DNA of 64,000 bases from Rhexocercosporidium sp. MPI-PUGE-AT-0058 (GCA_020746875.1 JAGTJL010000011.1:2046001-2110000), one strand, 5' to 3'. Positions 21,000 to 33,530 are shown, counted from the stretch's first letter. The notes: generated by a model from the sequence alone, not told the origin. Translations and numbers: made by a program.

Positions 21000-22113
21000 T
21001 TTGATACGGGCGAGACGGAGGGACACATGAGGTCGTTTGGCAGGGAATTCGTTTCGCAGGGATGGCTCTTAAACTGTGGCCGTATTTGGCTCTCACTAAG
21101 ATTCTGGCTCAGCTGTATACCACAGTTAGGGGCCTTTTCTTTTGTTTTTTTTGGGGTAAATGTTTCGCCAATGATCTTTTCTCATTTCATCAACTTGGAT
21201 TGCACGAGGTTTGAACTGCTCAAAGCTTCTCTAGGTTCTGGCTCGGCAAGGGCTGTGTGGAATCAGGTATGGCGAGGTAACGGGAGGCCTAGAACTGGAA
21301 TGCCATTTCTGAAGGAGAAAGTGCAGTATCTCTGTTAGCAATAGAGAATGAAAACATCCCTTTTCAACTGGTCCTTCAAAGTATACATCTCAGAGATACT
21401 TTCAATCAAAGCATCCTTTCGAATGGAAAGCGGTCAAGATGTTATCACAAGCCATTCAATCAAGTATCTGCTGATAATTTAATACTTCCGAGTCGAGCCA
21501 ATACCAGCATGTCTGGTGAAGTGAAAGGGACCAAACAACCCAAGTATATTTTGACCAGCTAGCATGGTGGTGGAGAACTTGCTCGAAGTACAACAAGGAC
21601 CTCCCAGAATGTGACTGTCTCCAAATAGTTGCAAATGCTTTAGAAGGAAAGCAAATGCTTATACCACCAAATCCTATATCGACCTGCTAGCATGATGGTA
21701 GAGCACTTGCTCGAAGTACAACCAGTTCCTCCTATGCTATAACTTTCTCCAAATACCTGCAAATACTTCAGAAGCACAGCAAATGCCCAGACGGCCAAAC
21801 CCAGAACTTGTCCCCTCAAAATCCACCCTGAGTGATGCACGGTTGAATTGGGAACGTATACATGAAACACAATAACTTGATGATGTAGTATTAACGTCTG
21901 GGTCGGAAGACACACTTTGGCTGGTGCACTCATCAACAACCCGGCCATGTTCGACTCCTTGATATTGTGTCCGCATTACCATACTCCCAGACTGCAACAT
22001 TTGGAACCCATACATTCAATATACCCTCTCAAGATGCTCCACTTGAAGGGAAATCCCAAAAGCTATTCGCCCCTATCATACACAGCCCAACCTCCTTTTA
22101 TACATGCCACTTT
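21000..22113. other. convergent intergenic region with a 128-bp tandem duplication
   Basis: It lies between the ends of the coiled-coil gene and the Asterix gene, which converge. No gene seen. About 21531-21658 and 21659-21790 are imperfect tandem copies offset by 128 bp, sharing GCTAGCATG, GCTCGAAGTACAAC and CTCCAAATA. Confidence 0.6.
21531..21790 (+). repeat. two-copy imperfect tandem repeat, 128-bp unit
   Basis: CTTGCTCGAAGTACAAC occurs at the same phase in both copies, as do GCTAGCATGRTGGTRGAG and CTCCAAATA. Copies are roughly 75-80 percent alike, with changes not biased to C-to-T. Confidence 0.7.
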
Positions 22114-22736
22114 TTAAGACAAAGGTGCCGCCGCAGGAGCTTCCGTGCCAGTGGCCGCGCCAGGTACAGCAGGAGGAGGTAAGAACATCGGTAGGTAAGT
22201 CTGCAGAAGCCATCATTAGCTGTCAGTCATCACACAAGTGTCTCACAGGAGGACATACCACAACAAGCGCCATAACTGCACACCAAATGATTAGCTATCA
22301 AGAACCTCCTCTAGTGGAGTAAGAGGTATACTTACTTCCCATGCCAACAGAGAAATACGCCGGCTGGCTTGAAGTCCTCTTCGCCTCAGCACTCTCTCCC
22401 AACCAGTTCTGGATCGCCAGAACGACAGATGCCCTACTCTCCTCATCAGCTTGCGCCCTTCATTCACCCTTCACCCTTCAGACTCGTGTATCCATCCATC
22501 CCTCCCTCCTGTACGTACCATCCGACGAACTTGTTCCGCGTGAACATGGCGGCCATGGGCAAGGTGCTCCCCAGCGTTCCACTGATATCAGCTGGGCTCT
22601 CCTTCGCGGGGGGGATCTGGAATGGGATGACTGCGATGGGGGGTTAGGTTAGCCATTGGAAGGGGAAGCTTGGAAGGAGGGGGGAATAGGGAGATGTACT
22701 CAGATCTGCCCGGCGCATATCTTTCTTGGTAGACAT
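22114..22736 (-). CDS. PAT complex subunit Asterix-like ER membrane protein, five exons
   Basis: Minus-strand exons 22736-22700, 22630-22519, 22433-22336, 22275-22259 and 22200-22114 give 351 nt, 116 residues. The reading is MSTKKDMRRADLIIPFQIPP, AKESPADISGTLGSTLPMAA, MFTRNKFVGWASVVLAIQNW, LGESAEAKRTSSQPAYFSVG, then MGIMALVVTYLPMFLPPPAV and a short Ala/Pro tail. This matches the UPF0139/Asterix (WDR83OS) family, whose animal member forms the PAT chaperone with CCDC47 and shields polar transmembrane segments during insertion in the ER. A cytosolic N-terminus, two to three hydrophobic helices and the W-A-S-V..A/C.Q-N-W block are seen. Exon 4 is only 17 nt. All introns are GT-AG, and the first has a CTAAC branch site. 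Fungal function is inferred by homology. Confidence 0.93.
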
Positions 22737-25296
22737 GATTGATGATCTCGTTGGTTTGGGAGATCAATGGGGTTGGGTTGTCTGGTTTGTCTCGTTGGAG
22801 CTGCTGCCGATTTCCTCTGATGTCGGCGGTCGGCGTCGGCTCGAGCCAGCCAGCCAGCCTGCACTAAGAGTTCTTTCCGTTCTTGGAAATCTTCCTGTCA
22901 TTCTCAAAACTTCGGGGAGCAGGCGTACATTTCGGAACACCCGTCTGCTCGTTTAAGCTTCCCATACTAGAATCCTCTGGCCATGCTTCCGTACCATCAC
23001 TTGTGCTCGGAACCGGGAGTACTTAGTTTAACCCGGATTCTGGCTATTTATCAAAACCCCGAGAATCAAACCAGGTCCGGACTTTTTTATCCTATCAGTA
23101 GTACAGTACAGCACAGGTAGTTAGGAGTTGTCCACCCTTGAGACTTCAGGCTCAGTCAATATCCGTATAAGTTATTCATGTTCAGTTCTTTTTTCACATC
23201 AACTCAAGGGTCTTGTATACTGCACGTGGGGCACATCTTGAAAACCCTTGCCTCCTCTCTTCAAGAGGTTGATTAAGGATAATCGCCAGTGCGATAGATA
23301 CCAAAAAGAAGACGTGGCAGCTAAGTACCTGCTAGAAAGGGACATGCTCTCAAAACCAACATGATTCTGCCGACGCGTGCAGCCATATCCAGAGGAAGGT
23401 AATCTTCGATCCTGCCAAAGTACTTCCCTCTTTCCCTGCTAGAAGCTTTACGGAAAATTTGTCACCAGCAGAATCCGGCATTTTAAAGAGCAGCTCTTCC
23501 AGTAGAGTACGTGTGCCCATAGGGATCTTAGAAGTAGCGACAAAGCCACGCCCTTTGCCCTCAACAGGTCTGATAGTATAAGTCCGTCGTGCTCGAGTAG
23601 CAGGCTGGCCATCATATCTGTTTCATCACCACCTGTATCTCGTCCTGTCTTCTTTTCGTCCAGTTCCGCCCCACTGCCATTCCCTGATTAACCCAGCCTC
23701 GCCCGGTATCTACCCGCTCATTCTACGAAGTCAGAATGAGCATCGACGCACCGCAAAGAACCCCCCTCGAAGGTCTTTCGATGTATTTTCGATGAATTAT
23801 CATCAACTTTGTCTCGTGTTCGCAAAAGCTTGAGAGAAGCGTGCTTACCATCTCTCTTCTACTGCGTCAAGTTTCCATCCTCGCGCACAGGGTTCCACGG
23901 AATGAAGGCCACACGAGGTACGATGCTCGCTATCACGTCCTGTCCTTTACTCAAGTCCCGAAACTACTGGGAGCTGGAAATGATTCCCCCTCCTCCCCTC
24001 CCCCTAGATGCTGCTGTGATTACATTGGCGCTCTTCCCAACAAGCAGAAATACTGGTTTTTGATCGTTTCAAGTCCTACCTTTCAACTCCTGACAACTAT
24101 GTGGAAGGAGGAAAAAATGTATACGACACCAGTGGTGGCGGATGAATGCCTTCCATATATGGTCATCTACAAAACCTTACACGACATTTACAAAGAGTAG
24201 TGCAGCATTGTGGATGCCGGTGTTGGCCTTTAGGCTCTATTATCTTCCCGCTTGGACTACTTTCTCGATTGATGGAGGTGGGTTTGTCTTTTTGCGAGGC
24301 GTTGAAAGGGGATGATTTGCTTTGCTTGGGTACGGTGATTGAGGATGGCAAAAAGTCTGACGGAATGAGATGATTCGAATTAAACCCCAAAAATTCTATC
24401 GCCTCTGCATCTGCTTGCGTCACATGCTCGCTTTTGTTATGGATTATCCTCTCTCTCGGTCAAAGACAACCTAACCAATAGAAACAGTGATACGGAGCTC
24501 TAGTTGCGCCGTCTGCATCATACTACTGTGTAGGTTATCAGTTCTTGCATGCAATTGTGTACTTCAACTAACTATGGATGTTAGGACTCCTGTGACGGCG
24601 GGCCATTTTCGACCGCTGGCAGTGGCAGCTGCATGTGTGGCGGCACTTACGTCTACAAGGAGTAGCTTCGAACTTCATATGGATCTTTGGTATTGCGAGG
24701 AACGGATCGGAGGGCAAGGTGCAAGATGAATTTGGAGGAAAGCATGTGGTGATTGGAGAGGGGAAGGCTTTACAAACTGTAATCGCTATCATCAATGTGA
24801 CTGGCTTCATACTCGAAATTCGTAACATTGTTCACATGTCATTGAACGATCTCAAAACTATTTAAGATAACTCATGCTCTTGCATTCGTTCCTCTAATGC
24901 CCAACACCTTTCCACTCCCATATCCGTATCTTGTTCGTAGGGGACTTCGATACCGAGGCAGGTAAACAACCCCAGCCTTGCATCGCGAGGTTGTCGCCTA
25001 GCGATGACATCCATGATGAAGCCAGCTGGAGAGATGCGCCGGGTTTTCATCTTGCCCAATAAATATAACAGACAGTAGCAAAAACACCAGATCGAACCAG
25101 TAAAGTAACAATCAACAGCTTTTGTGCACCAGCCCGCCCTTGACGCTTGTTGGAGAAGTCGCTTCTCAGCGCCTAGATTCAGAGGGGTCAACTCCCAGTC
25201 GGTCTCATGTGACATCCATAGCAACCAACGCGACGAGATCTTGAGCACAATTACAACAACTCTTCCAAAACCCACATCATATATCTATCTATTTGG
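22737..25296. other. spacer with decayed coding remnants
   Basis: Normal GC but no intact gene. Plus-strand pieces at 23841-24450 read as broken protein (IGALPNKQKYW, DRFKSYLSTPDNYVEGGKNV, LLSRLMEVGLSFCEALKGDD) and 24635-24865 as GKHVVIGEGKALQTVIAIIN. I recognise no family. Position 23000-23300 is a diverged copy of 27456-27755 (separate entry). Confidence 0.4.
23000..23300 (+). repeat. dispersed direct repeat, copy A
   Basis: Shares the exact 18-mer ACCCGGATTCTGGCTATT and collinear blocks (CAGGTCC, TAGTACAGTACAG, GTTCAGT, GGGCAC, AATCCCC/AACCCTTGCC, ATCGCCAGT) with 27456-27755. Copies are diverged by substitutions and small gaps. Confidence 0.7.
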
Positions 25297-26760
25297 ATGG
25301 CAGGACCTCGGGCTACTGCTCCAGCGAACAAGCACAGCATGCGTCAACCTTCACAATCGTCTATGGCCAGAGCGCAATCTGTGGCAACATCCCGAGTTGA
25401 CCGATCGCGCGCAGTATCTCCCGCCGATTCGACCATGTCTACAGCTACAATTCACGCTAGGTCAAAGAGGAAAGAAAGAGAGTTTGAACGCGATACGGGA
25501 GAAGAAACCAACATCAACGTGGTCGTCCGATGCAGAGGTCGAAATAACCGCGAAATTCAGGAGAACAGTGGTGTCGTCCTCTCCACCGATGGAGTCAAGG
25601 GGGAAAATGTCAAACTTTCCATGGGTCCTAATGCCTTGAGCAACAAGACATATCACTTCGACAAGGTCTTTGCTCCAGCTGCGGACCAGAGTATGGTTTA
25701 CGATGACGTTGTTACACCAATTTAGGACGCACGCACTTTTCAAAAAGCTCAAACTGAACGACGTGGAGAACTTTGTCAAATGTTCCTTCATTGAGCTTAT
25801 ATAACGAGGAACTGAGAGATCTGACATCGCCGATGAAAACACAAAGTTGAAGATCTATGACGACACTAGCAAAAAGGGCCACACGAGCACTCTTGTTCAA
25901 GGAATGGAAGAGTCATATATCAAGACTGCCGCTGATGGTATTAGATTACTCTAAGCTGGAAGTCATCGACGTCAAGTTGCTGCAACCAAGTGCAACGACC
26001 TCAGCAGCCGAAGCCACACAGTCTTTCCTGTTACAGCATACATCAAACGCACCTCGGCTAATGGAGAAGACTATGCCAGTGCTGGGAAACTCAACCTTGT
26101 GGATATAAACGAGCTGCTGAAGCTGGTCTGATCAACAAGAGTCTTCTGACTTTAGGCCGAGTTATTAATGCTCTGGTGGACCGGGCCCCTCACGTACCAT
26201 ATCGAGAGTCAAAACTTACTCGACTTCTCCAAGACTCACTAGCAGGTCGTACCAAAACGTGTATCATAGCCACAGTCTCGCCTGCAAAAAGCAACTTGGA
26301 GGAGACGATATCGACCTTGGACTATGCCTTCCGCGCAAAAAACATTCGAAAAAAACCACAAATCAACCAGATGATCAACAAGAAGACACTGTTGAGAGGG
26401 TTTACTTCCGAGATTGAAAAATTGAAGAGTGAACTTATTGCAACTCGACAACGCAATGGTGTTTATCTCTCCAACGAAAATTTCGAGGCGCTTACCGTGG
26501 AGAATGAGTCCCGAAGATTATTAAGCGAAGAGCAAGCAGTCAAAATTGAAGCCATGAAGATCAATCTTCGAAACAAAGTTCAAGAGCTTTTCTCCTTGAC
26601 GACCAACTTTGTATCTACGAAGGAGGAAAATGAGGCGACAAAAACGCTTTTGGATAAAACCAATAGTGTCTTGGAACAAACCGAAATTGTCCTGGCGACG
26701 ACGCAGACAAACTTAGACAAGGAGACGATTCTACGAAAAGCGCATCAGGAATCTGTTTAA
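25297..26760 (+). pseudogene. kinesin-5 (BimC/Eg5) pseudogene lacking the P-loop and tail
   Basis: It begins with an authentic N-terminus (MAGPRATAPANKHSMRQPSQ, then ETNINVVVRCRGRNNREIQE) up to MVYDDVVTPI, where TAG replaces Leu. The next recognisable motor block is ALFKKLKLND...FVKCSFIEL, so about 55-60 codons containing the ATP-binding GQTGTGKT loop are missing. Switch regions follow with frameshifts (LSSRSHTVF at about 26005-26030; the LAGSE block after GKLNLVD is deleted), then [37 protein letters not shown] and the neck and coiled coil ([34 protein letters not shown]). The frame ends at TAA 26758-26760, where family members have several hundred more stalk and tail residues including the BimC box. 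Kinesin-5 is a tetrameric spindle motor essential in fungi, so the functional gene should be elsewhere. Confidence 0.95.
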
Positions 26761-26813
26761 ACGACTTCGTTAAACAATCACGATTAAATGCGTTAAAAAA
26801 TCGGGTTCGACGT

Positions 26814-27030
26814 GTGACGCTTGCCCTATTAAAGGCGGCAATCACGGTGAATGGCGTTTCACATTCTATGGCGGGAATATGAAGATAACAAGAGTCTCTT
26901 AGGATCTATAACTACGTAGGAAAGAAGGTATGGACAGAGGTAGGTTATATACAAAGGTATGCTCCATAGAGGGCTCGTCTAGTCTCGGCAATTTCCCAAA
27001 TAGGAAGTGAATAGCCGAGGCTGGTATTCT
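26814..27030 (+). repeat. dispersed repeat, less mutated copy
   Basis: Starts TGTGACGCTTGCC just after the truncated kinesin frame. It is collinear with 36296-36505: GGCAATCACG, CGTTTCACATTCTAT, AAGAGTCTCT, GTAAGAAAGAA-like, AGGTTATATA. Where they differ this copy has C/G and the other T/A. Its TG start suggests an LTR; its right end is not fixed. Confidence 0.75.
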
Positions 27031-27455
27031 CGTTCCTCGCTTAAACTTAGCGTGTTCAACGAATTCCGACGCCTACAGTACTGGTGGCACTAGGCATTCG
27101 AGCTGGTTGGCATGACATAAGACTTCCCTCCGTATCGGTGTCGGCGATACGTGGCCGATGGAGGGCACGTGCAGAACACCCAAGTTCAAAGTACGAAAGA
27201 TTATTCTCCCAACACACAGATATATGAATCATATTCTGTCTTTGGGACAGCTTTGAAAATAGCAGCTTCATCTCCCTCTAAAGTTTGATCTATCGTTCAC
27301 AAGAGTGTCGTGGAGAAAAATACGACGCTCTCGAATGCAGGCGCCTCGGGAGTTCTTCACAGAAGCGAGGTGACCCGAAGGCACGGTTTTTTTTAGTCCC
27401 CCAGTTCGAAACATCCTTCCCCGGTGCTGAGCTTTCGGCAGGGAGAGACCAGTCA

Positions 27456-27755
27456 GTTGTGCTTGAGACGGATGAGGAGTGTTCGAGTAGACCCGGATTC
27501 TGGCTATTAGCAGACACAGAAGAGCCAGATCAGGTCCAGATTTGTCATCCTAATAGTACAGTACAGGCAGATACAGGCTGTGGTTGTGCCGGATTGTGCT
27601 CGAGACGTCCAGCCCAGTCACATCAGTAGATTTCTTGTTCAGTACTGTCTGCACTGTCACTCTCCTGGACAACTGCAGACAGGGCACCTCTCGAATCCCC
27701 TCCATCCTCTTTTTCTTCTCCTTTCGATCTTAACAAAGAATGATCGCCAGTTCGA
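27456..27755 (+). repeat. dispersed direct repeat, copy B
   Basis: Partner of 23000-23300 in the same orientation about 4.46 kb away. The pair brackets the kinesin-5 pseudogene. Confidence 0.7.
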
Positions 27756-28907
27756 AGGAGAGTGGGGGGAGGAGGAGATCATTGATGACTGGATTTCCAT
27801 GGCGTGGGTTGTGTCAAAGTGTACACAGGCGTCGGTCTCGAAAGACAGGCTGGCTACCCAAGTGAGATATCGTCTCACAAGCAAGGAGAACAAGCTTTCT
27901 TTCTTTCTTTCTTTTCTTGGGATACATCACATCTGAGTACTTCCTTGGGATAGTAGTGCAAAACATTGTCTCTCCTCTCTTTACTGGTGTCGTCCACTTC
28001 GACCCTCCAGGAAAAGAGGGCGAAAGGGATGGGTAGAGCCAGCATCTCCTTGGAGAAGAAAGTTAAGTAAGCAAAGCAAGACTGAACCAAGGCGCCAAAC
28101 CCACGACGCACATTTATCCTTCCGAGTTCCTTCGTACTTTCAAGTTGTCAACTCAAAATCTGCGAGCCACACGGAAGGAAGATAGGAAACGTCGGGAACG
28201 AAGACCAATCTCAGCCCAGCCTAGCTCATCCAGCTATCACGCCAAACCCGCCGCCGTGATACGTAACGCCATTCAGTGGCACGGCGCATCTTCAGCCCAA
28301 TACTGTACAATACTAATAATGCCATGTCCATCGATCCGTAGTACAATCGTCTCACAGTACACCATCGCCACTTGTATTCGCTTTGCAGTTCTCCCTCCCG
28401 TCTAGCCTGGTGCCCTTGCTGGCCCTGACCCGGACCTGCCATACACCCTGCACTGTTGCGCTGCCCTCCATCTTCTTCCGCATCCTGGCCGTCTATCCAA
28501 CTCTTCCCCCAGTCCCAAGCCATCCATCATCCTTCATCCATCCCAGGGCCCCCATCCACCCATACCCACCCATCCACCCATCCACCCATCATCCATCCAT
28601 GCCCTTGCCTGCCCGCCCGCCGCAGTTCCCGTCGTACTGTTAGTTAGTTCGATCCCTTGGTGTAGTCGACATCCGCCCGCCGAGACTACCATCCAGCCCA
28701 GTCCAGTCCAGTCCATCGCATCGATAACCTCACATCTCCACTCCACCTCTATCTTGCGCCCACAACCTTCACTACTCACACATCACTTTGCAACTTCCAA
28801 CTCAACTTCTCTATTCAATTTCTGGGAACCCTCCCAGCGCATCTGTCGGGACTCTCTCGCCTCAATCCACACCAAATCGCATCTGCTCCCCCCGAGATGG
28901 ACGAATC
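27756..28907. promoter_or_regulatory. upstream region and probable 5' UTR of MED12
   Basis: No gene seen. From 28430 the plus strand becomes strongly C/T-rich, typical of fungal promoters and leaders, and includes a CCCATCCA-type microsatellite at 28495-28605. The MED12 start codon follows at 28908. Confidence 0.5.
28495..28605 (+). repeat. CCATCCAC-type microsatellite
   Basis: Interrupted runs of CCATCCA and CCCATCCAC units upstream of the MED12 start. They are C-rich on the coding strand and likely transcribed or promoter-proximal. Confidence 0.8.
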
Positions 28908-31900
28908 ATGACCACGAGACCCGTGGGCCGACAGCCCCCTCAGCGCTCTCTCTCCTCGACCGGCGCCATTCATCAGAGGCCGCCGCCGCATAGGACACAC
29001 TCGCAGCAGTTCACATCCTCGTCGCCAACGCGGAGGGGGAACGATGGCGGCTTCGTGGACTTGACGGTGGATGGAGAGTTGTCTCGCCCGAGGATTGGGA
29101 CTTCGCGGCTGAGGGTGGAGATATCGACGGATGCAAAGCAAGCCGATGTGGTGGAATCTCCAAGACCATCATCTACAGCGACTCCCACTTGGAAGCCGGC
29201 TCTGCCACCCCGTGGACGACCGCAGCTTCACTTCGATGTGCCGAGTGTCATCAACCCTAGGTCGGCGCAAGAAGGGGGACAACATGATATCACGATTAAA
29301 CCAATGCCTCTGCCAGCGAGGCCTGGGCAATATGCTCCGCCATTGTCAGGAAAACAGCGACCGCTGCCAACAAATCCCAACAAGAAGGATGCTCGCCCCA
29401 AACCCTATACCCTAGAAGTTCCGCCCATGGCTCCTCATTATTCACCCAATCGTAGGTCTACTCTTGAAAAGCTAAGGCTTGGAATATACTGACATCGAGC
29501 AGGGCATGCGGATTTCTATCCTTGGACCGGAAATCACCCCGAAGACCAGTTCTCCGAACCTGTTATCCGCCAGGGTTACTTTGACAAGGCCCAGATGACA
29601 CACAACGAAACTGGGTCAGCCAGAGCCGCAATCTTTCCTGCCCTCAAGCACAAGAGCGGGCTACAAACACTTTCAGCCCTCTTCACCAACGTGCTTGCGC
29701 AGCGCAGAGCGCATGGTCAAATCCACTCGGCATCGACTTTTAAACCACCGCCGCGAGTTACCGTGACAGATACCAAGAGAGAAATGTGGCTGAAGGACTT
29801 AGCAAATCCGACGATCTCGCTGCGTCGCCTTAGTCGGTCGATCCCCCATGGAATAAGAGGAAAGGTCCTGTTGGAGCAATCTTTGGGCAAGAATATACCG
29901 ATTGAAAGAGCAGTCTGGCTAGCCAAATGCGTTGGTGCGAACGAACTCAGATCATTCCGCAGGAAAGGAGTGAGCGGGACCTTTGCAATGGGCGGAGAAG
30001 CCAAATGGATTCGAGATTTTACTGTCTGTGTGGAACAGTTTTTGGAGAGTATTGTTGGATCATGTGGCGAGAAGGACTTCAAAACTCGGGTCACCTATGC
30101 GTAATGCTTCCTTGATCTTGTTGCGGGATTCCTGACTGACATTGGCTCTTAGGATACGGCTAGCAACGTACTTTCACGCCGAATATTTACTGGATCGGGA
30201 ACATTACATGGATTGGCTTGTATCATCGCTTGAGAACAGCCCTCAAACGAAACTCCCGATGTGGATCTTGATTACTCAAGTGTATTGGAAGGACCTTTTG
30301 AAATACCGGAAATATGGCCGACGACTATCGGCCGCGTTGATGAGCCATTTAACTGAGGTACGTTGGGAAGTATTATGTTTGGAATCGTCCAAGTACTAAT
30401 CGCAACTTAGATTTTGAACCAGGCGGACCATGACATTTTAGCCCCCCTTTCAGATCGACTGAAGAGTCTATTGAGAGGGTTGATGTCTACGAACATCGAC
30501 AACTTTGTATCGCCCAAGGCGTGGGCACTGCACAGAGAAACGATCAGGTTGACTTTCGGTTCAGAAGAACCCCAACTCCAACAGGTCCTGGCCATAATCG
30601 AGAGACGAAATTCACGCTTCACCACCACAGGTACGGTGAAGGAGCCTTCTGCTCGGAAGCGTCTTATCAGGACCTTAGACAGGAGTCTCTCGGAACCATT
30701 CTCAAACGACTTACCTCGGTCATGCTGGGATATTGATGACGACAAGAATATGCTCACCCTAGTCGTTCTCGAATGGTCCACATCCTCTTATCGACCTGGA
30801 AACACTAAGACTTTCGTGGCCGCACGCATATTGAGGTACTGGGCCAAACTCGGGACAGACATCACAGGAGCTATACTTGACTTTCTCGATTCGACCTCTC
30901 ATACTTCTGGGACTAATAAGCCTGCTTTCTTTCACCTAGTATCGGAGCTGGCACGGTCAGATCACTTTTCTACGCCGAGATACCTTCAATGGCTTATAGC
31001 CCGGGGTGGTATATACAATCCTACAGATGTAGCGGTGGACGGACCTCCCTCAACTCGACTCCTAGCTGAGCTTCCGATCAGTAATGCCAGCGAGAGTATC
31101 TCGGGACTCCGCACTGCCTTGCTAGGCCGCGCCGATCTGTCAACGGATGACGAGGACGACCTAATTCAGGATTGTCTAGTATTCATGAATAGGAACCTAC
31201 CAGGAATGCAGACCGAGGTGGATCTTGATCTAGAATCAAAGGATTATACCGAGTCGAGCAATCTTGTGGAGCTTCCAGGAAACTTGAGCAGGACAATCAA
31301 GTCGGAATTGGGACACTGGCTGAGACATAAAGTCAAGCTTCAAATGGTACAACCAACAATACCACCGCTAGATGACTGGGACGCGTCCCCCATGAAAGGA
31401 GGAAGTTCTGCCATCAAGGGGTCAGATTTCAATACTGTCCGTGGTTACCTTGAAGATTTGGACGACTACTCGATGCTCGCAGACGTGCTTAAGATTGTCA
31501 CCAGTTCGAACGACACAGATGTTCTAGCCTCGTGCACCCACACCTTAGCTCTGCATTTGGAAACATTCGCTGCCATCGGTGCATTGAACGGTCTCTTCGA
31601 AATTCTCATGGCTCGGTTGCGGACCTTGACTGAAGAAAGCGACTCGGTTCCGCGGGGTTTTCTGGTCTCCCTCTCGGATCTCGCATCCAGGCTACCACAG
31701 GAAAACATCATTGCACAGCAGCTTGCCCAAGAGCTGGCCAGAAGCGATCGAAAGACGGCGGCAGATGCATGTTCGCCAGTTTCGGACCATATGGCCATCG
31801 TGGAAACGGCAGAGGTCGACTTCACGGATGAAATAGAAAAGGTGCTAGCAAGCGGTAACAGTATGGATCAGGCCACCCTCGAACGTCTATTCCGCCGTAT

Positions 31901-33530
31901 AGTCCTCCGACTGGAGGAGTCGTGGGAAAAGTTTCCGGAACAGCAACGTAGCTGTGCCTTGTTGCTTACTCGTCTTCGGACGTTTGACGCTAAGCAATTC
32001 GACGTGTTGATGGGGACCTGGGTCAACCGAATCTTGCAGATGGAGAGTCGTCCAGGTATGATGGAAGTCTTTGGTCCCTTGATCAGCTTCGGGTGCCTGA
32101 GTCTTCTTGATGTTGTGGCTAGCTGTAGGCTGGGCAATCAAGAAGGCGGTCTTGGCAGATCGTCCATCTCTCAGGAGCTTCTTCACTTACTTGTTGCCCA
32201 CTGTGACCTTCCAGAGGTTATGACGCTTGAAGAGATATATCGACTTCGAATCAAGCAGGCTCATGCACAAAGGGACTTCCCAATGGATGTCCTCCTGGTT
32301 ATTCGTCAAGCTTTCGAGGTTTCTTTCGACATCCACCACACCAGCCCCCGGTCTTTCGACGTGAAGGCTCTTTTTGCAAGTCAGGATATGTACAACATTT
32401 ATCAGTACCACATATTGAGGGACGCGGATGCTTTTACGCAGAAGTTGATCATGCCCTTGCTCCAGAGCTCCAATCCGGATGTTATTGCTGCCGTCAATAC
32501 AACCGTCGACAAACTTCTATCAACTAGTAGTGTTAGGCAGGAAATTACCACGGAATTACTTTTGAGCATTGCAGACGATCTCTCCCTACCATTCTGCCAG
32601 GTCAAGCTTGCTTCAATGTTGCAAGCTCGAGATACCGTTATGGAGGGCGACAATTCAAGCCAGGCAGAGCAATTGGCTGACTTCGATCATGCAATCGAAT
32701 CCGCAGTGGAAGCCGGCAGAACAACTTGGGGAAGCATAATCCCCCTCCTCGACGTCTCGATATCTCAACATCTTCGACGGCGAGCCGACACGCAGTTCCT
32801 CGGGCTATTTCCCAATCCAAAAGCAAACAGCAGTGACGGTCCTTGGACGAGCAGCCGTATCACACGTGCCGAGAATCTTCTACGCATTATTGATGCAACA
32901 TCACATAGCATATCAGCAGCGCCTTCCCCAGATTCCAGTAGCACCAGTCTTGCTTCCGACATGGTCATAGCTCTCAATGGTACATGGCTCCTCCTTGCAA
33001 ATACCCAGTCGCAGGAAACAAAAGACGCCATCATATCGAAGTGGCTGCCCCTCTTGCTCTCCTTCATGACAATCCACGTCGGCGCCTTCGAAGCAACGAA
33101 GCAAGGAAACGAGAGCCGCGCTAAAGCCACCCTTGCTCTCTCCGCCGTCTTCCTACAACTCCAAACCCTCGACACGAGCATGGTAGCCATCAGCGCCCTC
33201 ATCGAGCAGACCTTCGACCTAGCTCTCCACCTAGTCGATGACCTCCCAGAAGACATGCGACAGCAGTGCATCCGCAGCCTACGAGACACTACATCCAATC
33301 CACCGATATCATACCTTTTCAGCATCGCTGCCAATCCAACGGAGTGGCTCGTTCTGAGCCAGAAGGATAGGATGAAATCCGTGTCTGGTGCGGATGGGAA
33401 GCCAGCCGAGAAAGAGAAACTTACGCCGTTCCCGTTGAAGAGGTGGGAGATGTTGGGAGAGCCAACGCCGAATGTGGGGGAGAATGATACGAGTTTGAGC
33501 TTGACGCTTTTTGGGGCTAGGAGAGGGTAG
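28908..33530 (+). CDS. srb8: Mediator subunit 12 (Srb8/MED12), four exons
   Basis: Exons 28908-29451, 29503-30100, 30153-30357 and 30411-33530 join to 4467 nt and 1488 residues; introns are 50-53 bp GT-AG. The first 180 residues are disordered, Pro/Arg/Ser-rich, from MTTRPVGRQPPQRSL. The Med12 N-terminal domain follows: FYPWTGNHPEDQFSEPVIRQ, MTHNETGSARAAIFPALKHK, RLSRSIPHGIRGKVLLEQSL and KCVGANELRSFRRKGVSGTF, near-identical to other ascomycete Srb8 proteins. The long last exon is helical Med12 scaffold. MED12 joins MED13, CDK8 and cyclin C in the dissociable kinase module and activates CDK8. The ATG at 28908 is preferred because the upstream in-frame codons start from TTG and the MTTRP opening fits relatives. 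A long antisense open frame at 32765-33604 is a shadow. Normal GC and no RIP signature. Confidence 0.97.

Noticed and set aside
21949..21960. TTCGACTCC resembling a tRNA T-loop
   Set aside because: No matching acceptor, D or anticodon stems could be folded around it.
24862..25275. 137-codon minus-strand frame upstream of the kinesin pseudogene
   Set aside because: Non-ATG start, covers the expected kinesin leader region, no family resemblance.
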